Source: Paraburkholderia elongata
Lineage (GTDB): Bacteria; Pseudomonadota; Gammaproteobacteria; Burkholderiales; Burkholderiaceae
Reading direction: 5' to 3'
NCBI RefSeq assembly: GCF_013177735.1
Contig: NZ_WOEZ01000074.1
Coordinates: 1 to 64,000 of the forward strand
DNA: 64,000 nucleotides
In this document: piece after piece, positions 24,974 to 34,321 of the stretch
Layout of the letters: every line of letters starts with the position of its first letter
Numbering within the stretch: position 1 is the first letter of the stretch
The notes under the pieces: generated by a model
The model's input: only the letters and a program-made list of their open reading frames with translations
Databases searched by the model: none
Told to the model about the DNA's origin: nothing
Made by a program: the position numbers and the translations under genes

Positions 24974-26119
24974 ATGAAAAAGAAAGTCCTCGCTATCGCC
25001 CTGGTCGGCGCCGCCGCTTCCCCCGCTTTCGCTCAAAGCAGCGTGACGCTGTACGGGGTCATCGATGAAGGGATCGACTACACAAATAATGTCGGGCACG
25101 GTGGCGTCGTGGAGCTCGCGAGCGGTTACGCACAAGGCAGCCGCTGGGGCATGAAAGGCTCGGAAGATCTCGGCGGTGGTCTCAAAGCAATCTTTCAACT
25201 CGAAAACGGCTTCGATCTGAATTCCGGTCGGCTCAATCAGGGCGGCCGCATGTTCGGCAGGCAAGCCTATGTGGGTCTGAGCAGCGACCGCTTCGGCTCC
25301 GTTACGCTAGGCCGTCAATACGACTCGGTAGTCGACTACCTCGCGCAAACCACCGCCAACGGCAATTGGGCTGGCTATCTGTTCGCCCACCCGTACGACA
25401 ACGACAACACCGATAACTCGTTCCGTGTCGACAACACCATCAAATACGCTAGCCCAGATATCTCGGGGTTCCAGTTCGGCGGCACCTACAGCTTCAGCAA
25501 CGATACGAATTTCGCCAACAACCGTCAGTACAGCTTCGGCGCCCAATACGCAAACGGCGGTCTGCTGGTCGCCGCGGCCTATCTGCAAGCAAATAATCCC
25601 GGCGTCGGTTCGAACGGTGCAATCACCGCGAACGACGCAAGCTTCATCGCCGGACGCATGCGCGTGTTCGGCGGCGGTATCAATTACACGTTCGGCTCAG
25701 CTACCGTCGGCTTCGCGTACACCAACTCGAATTACAAAGACCCCACCGGCAACGGCTATATCGGCATCCCGCTCGCCGCAAACGGCGTCCTCCTGAATAC
25801 GCTGAAATACCAGAACTTCGAAGTGAACGGCAAATACCAGATCACACCCGCATTCTTTGTCGGCGCGCAGTATGTCTACACGATGGAGACATACGACGCC
25901 TCGACAGGTAGCGTAAAGCCCAAGGTCCACTCCGTCGGACTGATGGCGGACTACAACCTGTCCAAACGCACGGACGTCTACGTACAGGGCGAGTATCAGA
26001 AGGTCGCCGGCAGTTCGACCAACTCGATTCTCGACGACGCATTCATCCCCGGCACGCAGTCTCCCTCGTCGACGCAGAATCAGGTCGTGACGCGCGTGGC
26101 GCTTCGTCATAAGTTCTAA
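24974..26119 (+). CDS. OmpC-family outer-membrane porin
   Basis: 381 residues. A signal peptide (MKKKVLAIALVGAAASPAFA, cleavage before QSS) precedes the Gram-negative porin domain: SSVTLYGVIDEGIDY, the EDLGGGLKAIFQLENGF turn, and GRQAYVGLSSDRFGSVTLGR, with a C-terminal Phe (ALRHKF) required for BAM-mediated assembly. It is a betaproteobacterial trimeric porin of the expected length. Start ATG 24974 follows GGAG with a 6-base spacer. It is probably monocistronic, with its own long leader. Confidence 0.93.
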   Translation: MKKKVLAIALVGAAASPAFAQSSVTLYGVIDEGIDYTNNVGHGGVVELASGYAQGSRWGMKGSEDLGGGLKAIFQLENGFDLNSGRLNQGGRMFGRQAYVGLSSDRFGSVTLGRQYDSVVDYLAQTTANGNWAGYLFAHPYDNDNTDNSFRVDNTIKYASPDISGFQFGGTYSFSNDTNFANNRQYSFGAQYANGGLLVAAAYLQANNPGVGSNGAITANDASFIAGRMRVFGGGINYTFGSATVGFAYTNSNYKDPTGNGYIGIPLAANGVLLNTLKYQNFEVNGKYQITPAFFVGAQYVYTMETYDASTGSVKPKVHSVGLMADYNLSKRTDVYVQGEYQKVAGSSTNSILDDAFIPGTQSPSSTQNQVVTRVALRHKF

Positions 26120-26214
26120 AAGGCGCGTCGCCGCGCGCCACGCTTCACCTCGATCACTCAAGCCAAACACGGAATGCGGGGCTCTCCTTGCATTCCGCCG
26201 CCAACTTCGTCAAC

Positions 26215-26269
26215 TTGACTTCCGGCAGATGCAAAGGTAACCTACAAAGGTAACCTTCACATCTGCCGG
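26215..26269 (+). promoter_or_regulatory. Promoter and MarR operator of the MarR-hydrolase-MFS operon
   Basis: TTGACT (26215-26220), a 17-base spacer and TAACCT (26238-26243) form a sigma-70-type promoter. Two palindromes, AAGGTAACCT (26234-26243) and AAGGTAACCTT (26247-26257), repeat at 13 bases, the first covering the -10. Both lie inside a larger perfect inverted repeat, CCGGCAGATG (26222-26231) and CATCTGCCGG (26260-26269), which ends two bases before the MarR ATG. The layout predicts autorepression. Confidence 0.7.
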
Positions 26270-26270
26270 T

Positions 26271-26738
26271 ATGTCCAGCAACGACACTCAGCCCACACGC
26301 TCCCCCTCCGATCCCGACGCCCTGCACGCCACGGCGGAAGACTTGCGTGTACTCGTCGGCAAGTTGCGCCGCCGGTTGCGCGAAGAAGCGCATGTTGGCG
26401 ATTTCACGCCGTCACAGGTGCAGGTTCTCCTCCTGCTGGAACGCGAAGGTCCCGCAACGGTCACCACGCTCGCACGCATCCAGGGTATGCGTCCGCAATC
26501 CATGGGTGAGACGCTTTCGGTTCTGAAAGCTGCCGGACTCGTGAGCGGCGCACCGGATCCGAACGACGGGCGGCAAACCGTTCTCTCCCTCACGCCCGCC
26601 TTCCGCAAGAAGGTTAAGGCAAGCCGCGCCGCACGCGAAGACTGGCTATTCCGTACGATCCAGACCCGCTTCTCCGCCGCCGAACAGAAACAACTCGCGA
26701 TTGGCGTCGACTTGCTCAAACGCCTCATCGACTCGTAA
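26271..26738 (+). CDS. MarR-family transcriptional repressor
   Basis: 155 residues with a winged HTH: LLLEREGPATVTTLARIQGM, RPQSMGETLSVLKAAGLV and the wing PNDGRQTVLSLT. MarR dimers usually repress their own operon and are released by small phenolic ligands. The start codon lies directly after the inverted-repeat operator, leaving room for only a very short leader and no clear Shine-Dalgarno box. It leads an operon with an isochorismatase-fold protein (17-base gap) and an MFS exporter. Confidence 0.88.
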   Translation: MSSNDTQPTRSPSDPDALHATAEDLRVLVGKLRRRLREEAHVGDFTPSQVQVLLLLEREGPATVTTLARIQGMRPQSMGETLSVLKAAGLVSGAPDPNDGRQTVLSLTPAFRKKVKASRAAREDWLFRTIQTRFSAAEQKQLAIGVDLLKRLIDS

Positions 26739-26754
26739 CGCTAAGGAAAACACC

Positions 26755-27318
26755 ATGGCTTTCACCACGCTCGACGCAAAGACCGCATTGGTCGTCATCG
26801 ATTTGCAGCAAGGCATCGTCGCGCTGCCCACCGCCCACCCCACCGGCGAGATCGTCAAGCGCTCCGCTGGTTTGGCGGATGCATTTCGCCGTCACGGTCT
26901 GCCCGTGGTGCTCGTCAACGTGGCGGGCGGCGCGCCCGGCCGCGCGGAACAGTCGCGTCCTACGGGTGATTTCCCCGCCGGTTTTGCTGACCTCGTTCCC
27001 GAACTGAATCAGCAGCCGTCGGATCATCTGGTGACCAAGCGCACCTGGGGCGCGTTCACGAACACGGACCTCGAAGTGTATCTGCGCCAGCAAGGCGTCA
27101 CGCAGGTGGTGCTGGTCGGTGTGGCCACCAGCATCGGCGTCGAGTCCACCGCGCGTTTCGCACACGAACTCGGTTTCAACGTCACGTTCGCGGTCGACGC
27201 GATGACGGACATGAACCTCGACGCTCATACCAACAGCATCGCCCGAATCTTCCCGCGCCTCGGCGAAACCGGCACGACGCAGGACGTCCTCGCGCTACTC
27301 GAGACATCGCGCGCATGA
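26755..27318 (+). CDS. Isochorismatase-fold protein lacking the catalytic cysteine
   Basis: 187 residues with the Rossmann-like cysteine-hydrolase fold. Asp16 (VVIDLQQGIV) and Lys95 (VTKRTWGAF) of the usual triad are present. The nucleophile position in VVLVGVATSIGVESTAR is Gly128 rather than Cys, so amidase-type chemistry by the standard mechanism is not expected. Many MarR-linked relatives have the same change, so this is a subfamily trait rather than damage. Start ATG 26755 follows AAGGA. The role could be hydrolysis by a water-based mechanism or ligand binding. Confidence 0.82.
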   Translation: MAFTTLDAKTALVVIDLQQGIVALPTAHPTGEIVKRSAGLADAFRRHGLPVVLVNVAGGAPGRAEQSRPTGDFPAGFADLVPELNQQPSDHLVTKRTWGAFTNTDLEVYLRQQGVTQVVLVGVATSIGVESTARFAHELGFNVTFAVDAMTDMNLDAHTNSIARIFPRLGETGTTQDVLALLETSRA

Positions 27319-27370
27319 GCACTTGTTTGAACCTCTGCACGGCGCGAATCGTCCACACGGGGATGTCCCG

Positions 27371-28711
27371 GTGAGCGGCACATTCCGTTCGCTGCGTACG
27401 TTCAACTACCGGGTCTGGGCCAGCGGCGCGATCGTCTCCAACATCGGGACATGGATGCAACGCACGGCGCAGGACTGGCTCGTGCTCACAGAACTCACGC
27501 ATCACAATGCAACGTCCGTGGGCATTGTGATGTCGCTGCAGTTCGGGCCGCAAATGCTCCTGCTGCCCCTAACCGGGTATGCGGCCGATCATTTCGACCG
27601 CCGCAAGCTGCTGTTCGCCACCCAGGCGGCAATGGGCACGTTGGCCTTATGCCTCGGGCTTCTCACCGTTACCGGCCTCGTGCAGTTATGGCAGGTCTAT
27701 GTGTTTGCGGGCTTGCTCGGCTGCGTCACCGCGTTCGATTCACCGGCGCGTCAGACCTTCGTCTCCGATCTGGTGGGAGAAGCCGATCTGTCGAACGCGG
27801 TCGCGCTGAACTCCACCTCGTTCAACGCGGCGCGCATGATCGGACCCGCCGTCGCGGGGCTGTTGATCGCCTCGGTGGGCACCGGCTGGGTGTTTCTGAT
27901 CAACGCGCTCTCTTTCGTCGCCGTGCTCGGTTCGCTGCGCATGCTGCGCCTCAGCGAACTGAATCTGAAGCCGCCTGCGATACGCACGCGCGGCAGCTTC
28001 GTGGAAGGCTTCAAGTATGTGTGGACGCGTCCCGATCTGAAGGCTGCACTGTTGATGCTATTTCTGATCGGCACGTTCGGGCTGAACTTCCCGATCTTCA
28101 TCTCGACCATGTCGGTCACCGCCTTTCATGCGGGCGCCAGTCAATACGGCGTGTTGAGCTCGACCATGGCGATCGGCTCGGTGACCGGTGCGCTGCTCGC
28201 CGCACGTAGAGCGAAACCTCGCATGGCCCTTCTGCTTGGCGCAGCGGCGATTTTCGGTGTGGGCTGCACGATCGCCGCTCTCATGCCGAACTACGTGCTG
28301 TTCGGGATTGCACTCGTCGTCATCGGCGTGTCGACGCAGACGTTCACCACCTCGACGAACAGCCTCGTGCAACTGACCACCGAGCCGGCCATGCGCGGCC
28401 GGGTGATCGCGATCCTGCTGGCCATCGCGCTAGGCGGCACGCCGCTCGGTGCACCGGTCGTGGGTTGGGTCGCGGATCGCTTCGGCCCGCGTTGGGCGCT
28501 CGGTGTGGGCGCTGCATCGGGCTTCGCCGCGGCAATCGTCGGCTTGATCTATCTGGTGAAGTATCGCCAGTTGCGCGTGTATGTCGAGGCGGGCCGGTTG
28601 CGTTACAGCATCGACGACCCGCGTCAGGCGCCGCCTTATGTCAGTCCCGTCACGGCAGTACAGCATGCCGTGCTGAGTGAAGCGGAAGAGGATTCGTCCG
28701 CTGACGTTTAA
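27371..28711 (+). CDS. MFS exporter (EntS-like, MFS_3)
   Basis: About 446 residues with 12 hydrophobic helices. Motifs include MQRTAQDWLVLTEL, GYAADHFDRRKLLF (loop 2-3) and SPARQTFVSDLV, which match the enterobactin-exporter-like MFS_3 group. GTG 27371 is taken as the start; an upstream TTG at 27323 is less likely. A soluble C-terminal tail of about 45 residues follows the last helix. It is the third gene of the MarR operon, so it probably exports the compound that derepresses MarR. Confidence 0.85.
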   Translation: MSGTFRSLRTFNYRVWASGAIVSNIGTWMQRTAQDWLVLTELTHHNATSVGIVMSLQFGPQMLLLPLTGYAADHFDRRKLLFATQAAMGTLALCLGLLTVTGLVQLWQVYVFAGLLGCVTAFDSPARQTFVSDLVGEADLSNAVALNSTSFNAARMIGPAVAGLLIASVGTGWVFLINALSFVAVLGSLRMLRLSELNLKPPAIRTRGSFVEGFKYVWTRPDLKAALLMLFLIGTFGLNFPIFISTMSVTAFHAGASQYGVLSSTMAIGSVTGALLAARRAKPRMALLLGAAAIFGVGCTIAALMPNYVLFGIALVVIGVSTQTFTTSTNSLVQLTTEPAMRGRVIAILLAIALGGTPLGAPVVGWVADRFGPRWALGVGAASGFAAAIVGLIYLVKYRQLRVYVEAGRLRYSIDDPRQAPPYVSPVTAVQHAVLSEAEEDSSADV

Positions 28712-28726
28712 GGGGCGCTCGATTGC

Positions 28727-30250
28727 TTACTTCGCGACCGGCATTGTGAACTCCGCACCCTTCGCGATGCTATCCGGCCAGCGCTGCATGATGCTCTTGT
28801 AGCGCGTGTAGAAACGCACGCCTTCTTCGCCGTACGCGTGGTGATCGCCGAACAGCGAACGCTTCCAGCCGCCGAACGAGTGCCATGCCATCGGCACCGG
28901 AATCGGTACATTGATGCCGACCATGCCCACCTGAATCTGCCGGCCGAACGCGCGTGCCACGCCGCCATCCGACGTGAAGAGCGACACGCCGTTGCCGAAC
29001 TCGTGCGCATTGATCAACTCCACCGCACGCGCGAAATCGGGCACGCGCACCACCGCCAGCACCGGGCCAAAGATCTCTTCCTTGTAGATCTTCATCTCCG
29101 TGCCGACCTGGTCGAACAGCGTCCCGCCAATGAAGAAGCCGTTTTCGTTCGCGACCGGATGCGCGCGGCCGTCGACGATCAGTTTCGCGCCTTCTGCCAC
29201 GCCCGAGTCGATATAGCCGGCTACCTTGGCCTTATGTTCGGCGGTAACCAACGGACCCATTTCGGCGGCGAGGTTTTCGCCGTTCTTGATCACCAGCGAC
29301 TTCACGCGCGGCACGAGGCGCTCGATCAGTTCATCGGCGACATTGCCGACCGCCACTGCGACCGAGATCGCCATGCAGCGCTCGCCTGCCGAACCATAAG
29401 CAGCGCCGATCAAGGCGTCGACAGCCTGGTCCAGATCGGCATCCGGCATCACCACCAGATGATTCTTCGCGCCGCCGAGCGCCTGCACACGCTTGCCGCG
29501 CTTCGACGCTTCCGTGTAGATGTATTCGGCAATCGGCGTGGACCCGACAAACGACAGCGCCGCGACGTCCGGGTGTTCGATCAGCGCATCCACGGCCACC
29601 TTGTCGCCGTTCACGACGTTGAACACACCGTCCGGCAGACCGGCTTCCTTCAGCAGTTCAGCAATGCGCAACGAAGCCGACGGGTCACGCTCCGACGGCT
29701 TCAGCACGAACGTGTTGCCGCAAGCGAGCGCCACCGGGAACATCCACATCGGCACCATCACCGGGAAATTGAACGGCGTGATTCCCGCCACCACGCCCAG
29801 CGCCTGACGCAGATTCCAGTTGTCGATGCCGCCGCCGATCTGGTCGGTGAAATCGGTCTTCAGCAGGTTCGGAATGCCGCAAGCGAATTCGACGACCTCA
29901 ATGCCGCGCACCACTTCGCCTTGCGCGTCCGTGAACACCTTGCCGTGTTCACGCGTGATCAGCATGGCGAGTTCGTCGTGGTGCTTGTTCAGCAGTTCCT
30001 TGAACTTGAACAGAATCCGGGCGCGCTTGAGCGGCGCGGTTTCGCTCCAGGCGGGAAAGGCGGCCTTCGCGGCCTTGACCGCCGCGTCCACTTCCTCGAC
30101 CGACGCCAACGCGACCGAGCCGGTTACCTGGCCGGTGGCGGGATTGAACACGTCCTTAAACCGGCCGCTAGTCGACGCAGCCGGCGCGCCGCTGATGTAA
30201 TGGCCCAACTGCTGCACCGACAATTTCGCTTGTTCGTTCACTGCATTCAT
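28727..30250 (-). CDS. mmsA: CoA-acylating methylmalonate-semialdehyde dehydrogenase
   Basis: 507 residues of the aldehyde dehydrogenase superfamily, MmsA type: [15 protein letters not shown] at the N-terminus, [20 protein letters not shown] around the NAD site, and the nucleophile in [14 protein letters not shown]. The C-terminal [18 protein letters not shown] is diagnostic for MmsA. It converts methylmalonate or malonate semialdehyde to propionyl- or acetyl-CoA in valine, inositol, beta-alanine or 3-hydroxypropionate catabolism. Start ATG 30250 follows GAGG. Its own promoter region (30251-30463) contains repeated CTGTA motifs, and a LysR gene lies upstream on the same strand. Confidence 0.92.
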   Translation of the reverse strand: MNAVNEQAKLSVQQLGHYISGAPAASTSGRFKDVFNPATGQVTGSVALASVEEVDAAVKAAKAAFPAWSETAPLKRARILFKFKELLNKHHDELAMLITREHGKVFTDAQGEVVRGIEVVEFACGIPNLLKTDFTDQIGGGIDNWNLRQALGVVAGITPFNFPVMVPMWMFPVALACGNTFVLKPSERDPSASLRIAELLKEAGLPDGVFNVVNGDKVAVDALIEHPDVAALSFVGSTPIAEYIYTEASKRGKRVQALGGAKNHLVVMPDADLDQAVDALIGAAYGSAGERCMAISVAVAVGNVADELIERLVPRVKSLVIKNGENLAAEMGPLVTAEHKAKVAGYIDSGVAEGAKLIVDGRAHPVANENGFFIGGTLFDQVGTEMKIYKEEIFGPVLAVVRVPDFARAVELINAHEFGNGVSLFTSDGGVARAFGRQIQVGMVGINVPIPVPMAWHSFGGWKRSLFGDHHAYGEEGVRFYTRYKSIMQRWPDSIAKGAEFTMPVAK

Positions 30251-30296
30251 TTCGTTACCTCGTGTTCGGGATTGGCCGCAAGGGTTGACCCGCCAA

Positions 30297-30331
30297 CTGT
30301 ATCGACGGTGCCGGTCATATTCCCGATACAG
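30297..30331. promoter_or_regulatory. Inverted repeat in the mmsA promoter region
   Basis: CTGTATCG (30297-30304) and CGATACAG (30324-30331) form perfect 8-bp arms 19 bases apart. Two further partial copies (CTGTAT at 30352-30357, CTGTAC at 30375-30380) lie farther upstream of mmsA. This looks like a multi-site operator. The adjacent LysR protein is one candidate binder. Confidence 0.45.
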
Positions 30332-30463
30332 CGCAATAAAACCGCGCCTCACTGTATTGTTTTTCGCGTAGCAACTGTACTGGTCAGTCAAGTCGGCGCA
30401 ACGCCAGGAAAGGACGTCCATTCAGTGACCCGGCCCGGGCAGCCTCAACACGCCAGGTCCCCG

Positions 30464-31420
30464 TCAAAAGCCGCCCACGCCATGCGTGACGAGTGCATAC
30501 GGCCCGCTCGTCAGTTGCTCCCTGAGAAACTCTATGCACACCTGGATCCTTGCCGACGACGACAAGCGCTCCGCCGTCACGGCCCAGACGTCCGCCGATT
30601 GCAGATAGTCCGGCAACACTCGCACCAGTTCGCCCGCGCGCAGGCTCTCAGCCACGTCCCAGATCGACACCATCACCACCCCGTAGCCGTCTTTCGCCCA
30701 CTGAACGACGATGTCGCTGAGATTCGACGCGACCGTTCCGGTCACCTTCACGCTCTTTTCGCCATTCGGCCCGCTCAGGCGCCAGACGCCGAAGCGGTCG
30801 TCGCGTCCACGAAACAACAGACAGTCGTGCTGAGCCAGGTCGCTCAAATCGGCGGGCACACCGCGACGCGCCAGATACTCCGGCGACGCGCAAAGAATGC
30901 GCGCGCTATCCACCATCTTGTGCGCGATCAGATGGGGCTCCTGCACTTCTCCCACACGAATGTCGATGTCGAAGTTTTCGCCGACCAGGTCGGCACGCCG
31001 GTCCAGCAATTCCAACCAGATCTCCAGATTCGGGTGACGCTGACGCAGCATCGAAAGTATCGGCGAAACATGTTCGCGCCCCAGCCGCAAGCTCGTGCTG
31101 ATTCGCAGCAGCCCGCGCAACTCCGTGCGGCGATCGGCGAACGCGTCGGCCATGCCCTGCACGTCCTCGAGTATTTTCTGCGCCCACTGCAAAGCGGCTT
31201 CGCCGTCGCTCGTCACGCTGACCCGGCGCGTGGTGCGCTGGAACAGCTTGACGCCGAGACTCGCTTCCAGCATTGCGATCCGCTTGCTTACGTGCGAGGG
31301 CGACAACCCCATTTCCGTCGATGCCGCGACGAAACTGCCCCGGCGCGCGATGTTGCAGAACAGTTGGAGATCGCGCAGGGAAGACTCATTGCTGGCTGTG
31401 AGCGCATTCTGATTTTCCAT
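30464..31420 (-). CDS. LysR-family transcriptional regulator
   Basis: 318 residues. The HTH (about 15-75) shows DLQLFCNIARRGSFVAASTE and LSPSHVSKRIAMLEASLGVK, followed by a LysR substrate-binding domain of the CrgA-like group (LRISTSLRLGREHVSPIL). It lies upstream of mmsA on the same strand with a 213-base gap, and is divergent from the MHS transporter at 31706 across a 285-base gap. Either could be the target. The gap at 31421-31705 shows no ORF. Confidence 0.87.
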   Translation of the reverse strand: MENQNALTASNESSLRDLQLFCNIARRGSFVAASTEMGLSPSHVSKRIAMLEASLGVKLFQRTTRRVSVTSDGEAALQWAQKILEDVQGMADAFADRRTELRGLLRISTSLRLGREHVSPILSMLRQRHPNLEIWLELLDRRADLVGENFDIDIRVGEVQEPHLIAHKMVDSARILCASPEYLARRGVPADLSDLAQHDCLLFRGRDDRFGVWRLSGPNGEKSVKVTGTVASNLSDIVVQWAKDGYGVVMVSIWDVAESLRAGELVRVLPDYLQSADVWAVTAERLSSSARIQVCIEFLREQLTSGPYALVTHGVGGF

Positions 31421-31705
31421 TTGGCCGCATTGTGTCGGTGCAGAAGCACATTACCCTAGCCTCAACGCTTGGATCAGGCAAGCGAAGCTGATCAGACGAA
31501 AAGCTACGGATACCAAAGTACTGGTTAACCCCCAATCAAACTGGCAGACCTACCCACGCGGCAGTGTATTTCGCCACCCGAACCGGGCCGCCGACGGCGG
31601 TTGATAGCCGCTTCCCGATAAGTCCTGGCTTGCAAAAATTCGCTTTAAAGACGCAAATGAATCGGCCACAGAAGCTGATCGAAACATTTCTGTTCAGGAG
31701 ACGAC

Positions 31706-33112
31706 ATGGAAACGAATGCATCGGCAGGCGGCCGCGAGCGTCGCTCGCAGGCTCGCAAAGCGACCGCGAGCGGCTGGATCGGCTCGGCACTCGAGTACTA
31801 CGATTTCTTCATCTACGCTCAGGCAGCGGCCCTCATCTTTCCTCAGTTGTTCTTTCCATCCGGCAATCCAAAGATCGCCATCGTCGCATCGCTCGCGACC
31901 TATGGCGTCGGCTACGTCGCGCGGCCGATCGGCGCGATCGTACTGGGGCACTGGGGCGACACGCACGGCCGGAAAAACGTCCTGCTGGTATGCATGTTCC
32001 TGATGGGCATCTCGACGATGGCGGTCGGCTTTCTGCCTACCTACCACCAGGTGGGCCTGCTTGCACCGGCACTGCTGGTGATTCTCCGCCTGATCCAGGG
32101 TTTTGCCGTGGCCGGCGAAATCTCGGGCGCGAGTTCCATGATTCTCGAACATGCGCCGTTCGGGCGGCGCGGCTACTACGCAAGCTTCACGCTGCAAGGC
32201 GTGCAAGCGGGGCAGATTCTCGCCGCGGCCGTGTTCCTGCCACTCGCCTACTTCATGGAAGAGAGCGCGTTCAACTCGTGGGGCTGGAGGATTCCGTTTC
32301 TGTTGAGTGCGGTGGTGCTGATTGCCGGCTACATCATTCGCCGCGAGGTCCATGAAACGCCGGCTTTCGCCAAGGAAGACGCCAGCGGCGCCATACCGAG
32401 GTCGCCGATCGTCGAGGCCTTCCGTTATAACTGGGGGGATATGTTGCGCGTGATCGGCTGCTCGCTGATGAACGTGATCCCTGTCGTCGCTACCATTTTT
32501 GGCGCAGCGTATGCGGTTCAGCCGTCGTACGGCATCGGCTTTTCCAAGAGCGTCTATCTATGGATTCCGGTAGTCGGCAACATCGTCGCCGTGCTGGTGA
32601 TTCCCTACGTCGGCAATCTGTCCGACCGGATCGGCCGGCGCCTGCCAATCATCGTCGGCGCGCTTGGCGCGGGATTGCTCTCGTTCGCCTACCTCTACGC
32701 GATCAGCATCAGGAACGTGCCGCTCGCGATGGTCATGTCGATCCTCATGTGGGGCATCATCTATCAAGGCTATAACGCGATCTTTCCGAGTTTCTTTCCG
32801 GAGCTATTCCCGACCCGCTCACGCGTGTCCGCGATGGCGATCGGCCAGAACATCGGCACCACGATTACCGCACTGCTGCCGGCACTGTTCGCTTACGTCG
32901 CGCCACCCGGATCTCATGACGTTCCGGTCACCATCGGCGCAATCACGTTCGGCATCACCATCGTTGCAGCGGTGACGGCCTGGAGCGCACGCGAGAACTT
33001 CCGCGTCAAGCTGAGCGACCTGGGCGAACGCAATGCAGTTCCGATCGACAAGCACGATTACGATCTGCAGCGGGCCCAGACCATAGCGGAGGCCAAGAAG
33101 GCGCTCGCATAA
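31706..33112 (+). CDS. MHS-family MFS metabolite:H+ symporter
   Basis: 468 residues, 12 hydrophobic helices. GWIGSALEYYDFFIYAQAAA in helix 1, ARPIGAIVLGHWGDTHGRK in the 2-3 loop and LRLIQGFAVAGEISGASSM in helix 4 are the MHS (ShiA/ProP/citrate) signature. These import organic acids or osmolytes with protons. The downstream Gfo/Idh dehydrogenase begins 34 bases after its stop, so the pair likely takes up and oxidises one polyol, sugar acid or cyclitol. Confidence 0.88.
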   Translation: METNASAGGRERRSQARKATASGWIGSALEYYDFFIYAQAAALIFPQLFFPSGNPKIAIVASLATYGVGYVARPIGAIVLGHWGDTHGRKNVLLVCMFLMGISTMAVGFLPTYHQVGLLAPALLVILRLIQGFAVAGEISGASSMILEHAPFGRRGYYASFTLQGVQAGQILAAAVFLPLAYFMEESAFNSWGWRIPFLLSAVVLIAGYIIRREVHETPAFAKEDASGAIPRSPIVEAFRYNWGDMLRVIGCSLMNVIPVVATIFGAAYAVQPSYGIGFSKSVYLWIPVVGNIVAVLVIPYVGNLSDRIGRRLPIIVGALGAGLLSFAYLYAISIRNVPLAMVMSILMWGIIYQGYNAIFPSFFPELFPTRSRVSAMAIGQNIGTTITALLPALFAYVAPPGSHDVPVTIGAITFGITIVAAVTAWSARENFRVKLSDLGERNAVPIDKHDYDLQRAQTIAEAKKALA

Positions 33113-33146
33113 CCCCTCCCTTTCCGCCCACCGAAGGAAGCTGTCC

Positions 33147-34217
33147 ATGAACCGGACCCGGATCGCCGTAGCCGGCGCGGGCTATATCGGGCGGGCGCAC
33201 ATGAGCGTCGCGCAACAGAGCGGCACGTGTGCGTTGTCGGCCATCGTCGACCCGTCGCCGGCGGCCGCGGGGCTCGCAGCCGAGGCAGGCGTGCCCCTTT
33301 ACCGATCGCTCGACGAACTGTTGGAAAAGGATCGTCCGGACGGCGTGATTCTCGCCACGCCGAATCAATTGCACGTCGAGCATGCGCTGACGTGTCTCGC
33401 GGCCGGTGTGCCCACGCTGCTCGAAAAACCGCTCGCGTCCACGGTTGAGGAAGCGGAGACGCTCGTCGACGAGGTCGAGCGCTCCGGGGTGAAATTGCTG
33501 GTCGGTCATCACCGGGCCCACAGCCCGATCATGGCCCGAGCGAAGCAACTGATCGATGAAGGCAGGCTCGGCAAGCTGGTCGCGGTGATGGGCAGCGCGG
33601 TATTTTTCAAGCCGGACCAGTACTTCTCCGACGCGCAATGGCGGCGCAATCCGGGCGGCGGCCCCATTCTGTTGAACATGATCCACGAGGTGCATAACTT
33701 GCGCATGCTATGCGGAGATATCGTCGCGGTGCAGGCGTTTTCATCGCACGCGACACGCGGCTTTCCCGTCGAAGACACCGTGGCGATCAACCTGCGCTTC
33801 GCAAACGGCGCGCTTGGCAGCTTCATGTTGTCCGACACGGCCGCGAGCGCGCGCAGCTGGGAGCAGACCTCGCAGGAGAACAAGGCCTACCCGTCGTATC
33901 CGGACGAAGATTGCTATGTGATTGCCGGTACGTTCGGCTCGCTTTCCGTGCCGACGATGCGCCTGAAAACGTATGGCAAGGCGGAAGACCGTTCGTGGTG
34001 GAAGCCGTTCGACGTCAGCGTCGCTGCCATGACGCGCGACGATCCGCTCAAGCGTCAGATCGAACACTTCGCCCGGGTTATTCGAGGAGAAGCCGAGCCG
34101 CTCGTGAGTGCTCGCGACGGCCTGCAGAATCTACGCATTACCGAAGCGATCGCTGAAGCCGCAAAGATGGGGTCGATCGTCGATACGACGCCCACCGCGG
34201 CGACTACGGCCCACTGA
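33147..34217 (+). CDS. Gfo/Idh/MocA-family oxidoreductase
   Basis: 356 residues. The N-terminal Rossmann fold has IAVAGAGYIGRAHM, and the family's catalytic-region motif is LEKPLAST (about residue 93). The C-terminal GFO_IDH_MocA domain contains GGGPILLNMIHEVHNLR, including the His of the usual active site. It oxidises or reduces a sugar, cyclitol or related alcohol with NAD(P). The start ATG 33147 has GAAGGAAG upstream. It is co-transcribed with the MHS transporter. The exact substrate is not readable. Confidence 0.87.
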   Translation: MNRTRIAVAGAGYIGRAHMSVAQQSGTCALSAIVDPSPAAAGLAAEAGVPLYRSLDELLEKDRPDGVILATPNQLHVEHALTCLAAGVPTLLEKPLASTVEEAETLVDEVERSGVKLLVGHHRAHSPIMARAKQLIDEGRLGKLVAVMGSAVFFKPDQYFSDAQWRRNPGGGPILLNMIHEVHNLRMLCGDIVAVQAFSSHATRGFPVEDTVAINLRFANGALGSFMLSDTAASARSWEQTSQENKAYPSYPDEDCYVIAGTFGSLSVPTMRLKTYGKAEDRSWWKPFDVSVAAMTRDDPLKRQIEHFARVIRGEAEPLVSARDGLQNLRITEAIAEAAKMGSIVDTTPTAATTAH

Positions 34218-34321
34218 GGGCGGCGGTCCCGGCGGCCGTTAGAGCCGTTGGGTGCTGATAACTGAGATCACGCCAGGCACGAGTACGCGACGATTCGCAC
34301 CGCCACGTTCCCATCGAACAT

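Noticed and set aside
26122..26139. GGCGCG/CGCGCC hairpin after the porin as a terminator
   Set aside because: No T-run follows, and such GC dyads are common by chance in this DNA.
28838..31459. An 873-codon plus-strand ORF opposite mmsA and the LysR gene
   Set aside because: It is antisense to two well-supported genes, is rich in His/Arg as expected for the reverse of GC-rich coding sequence, and has no family motif.
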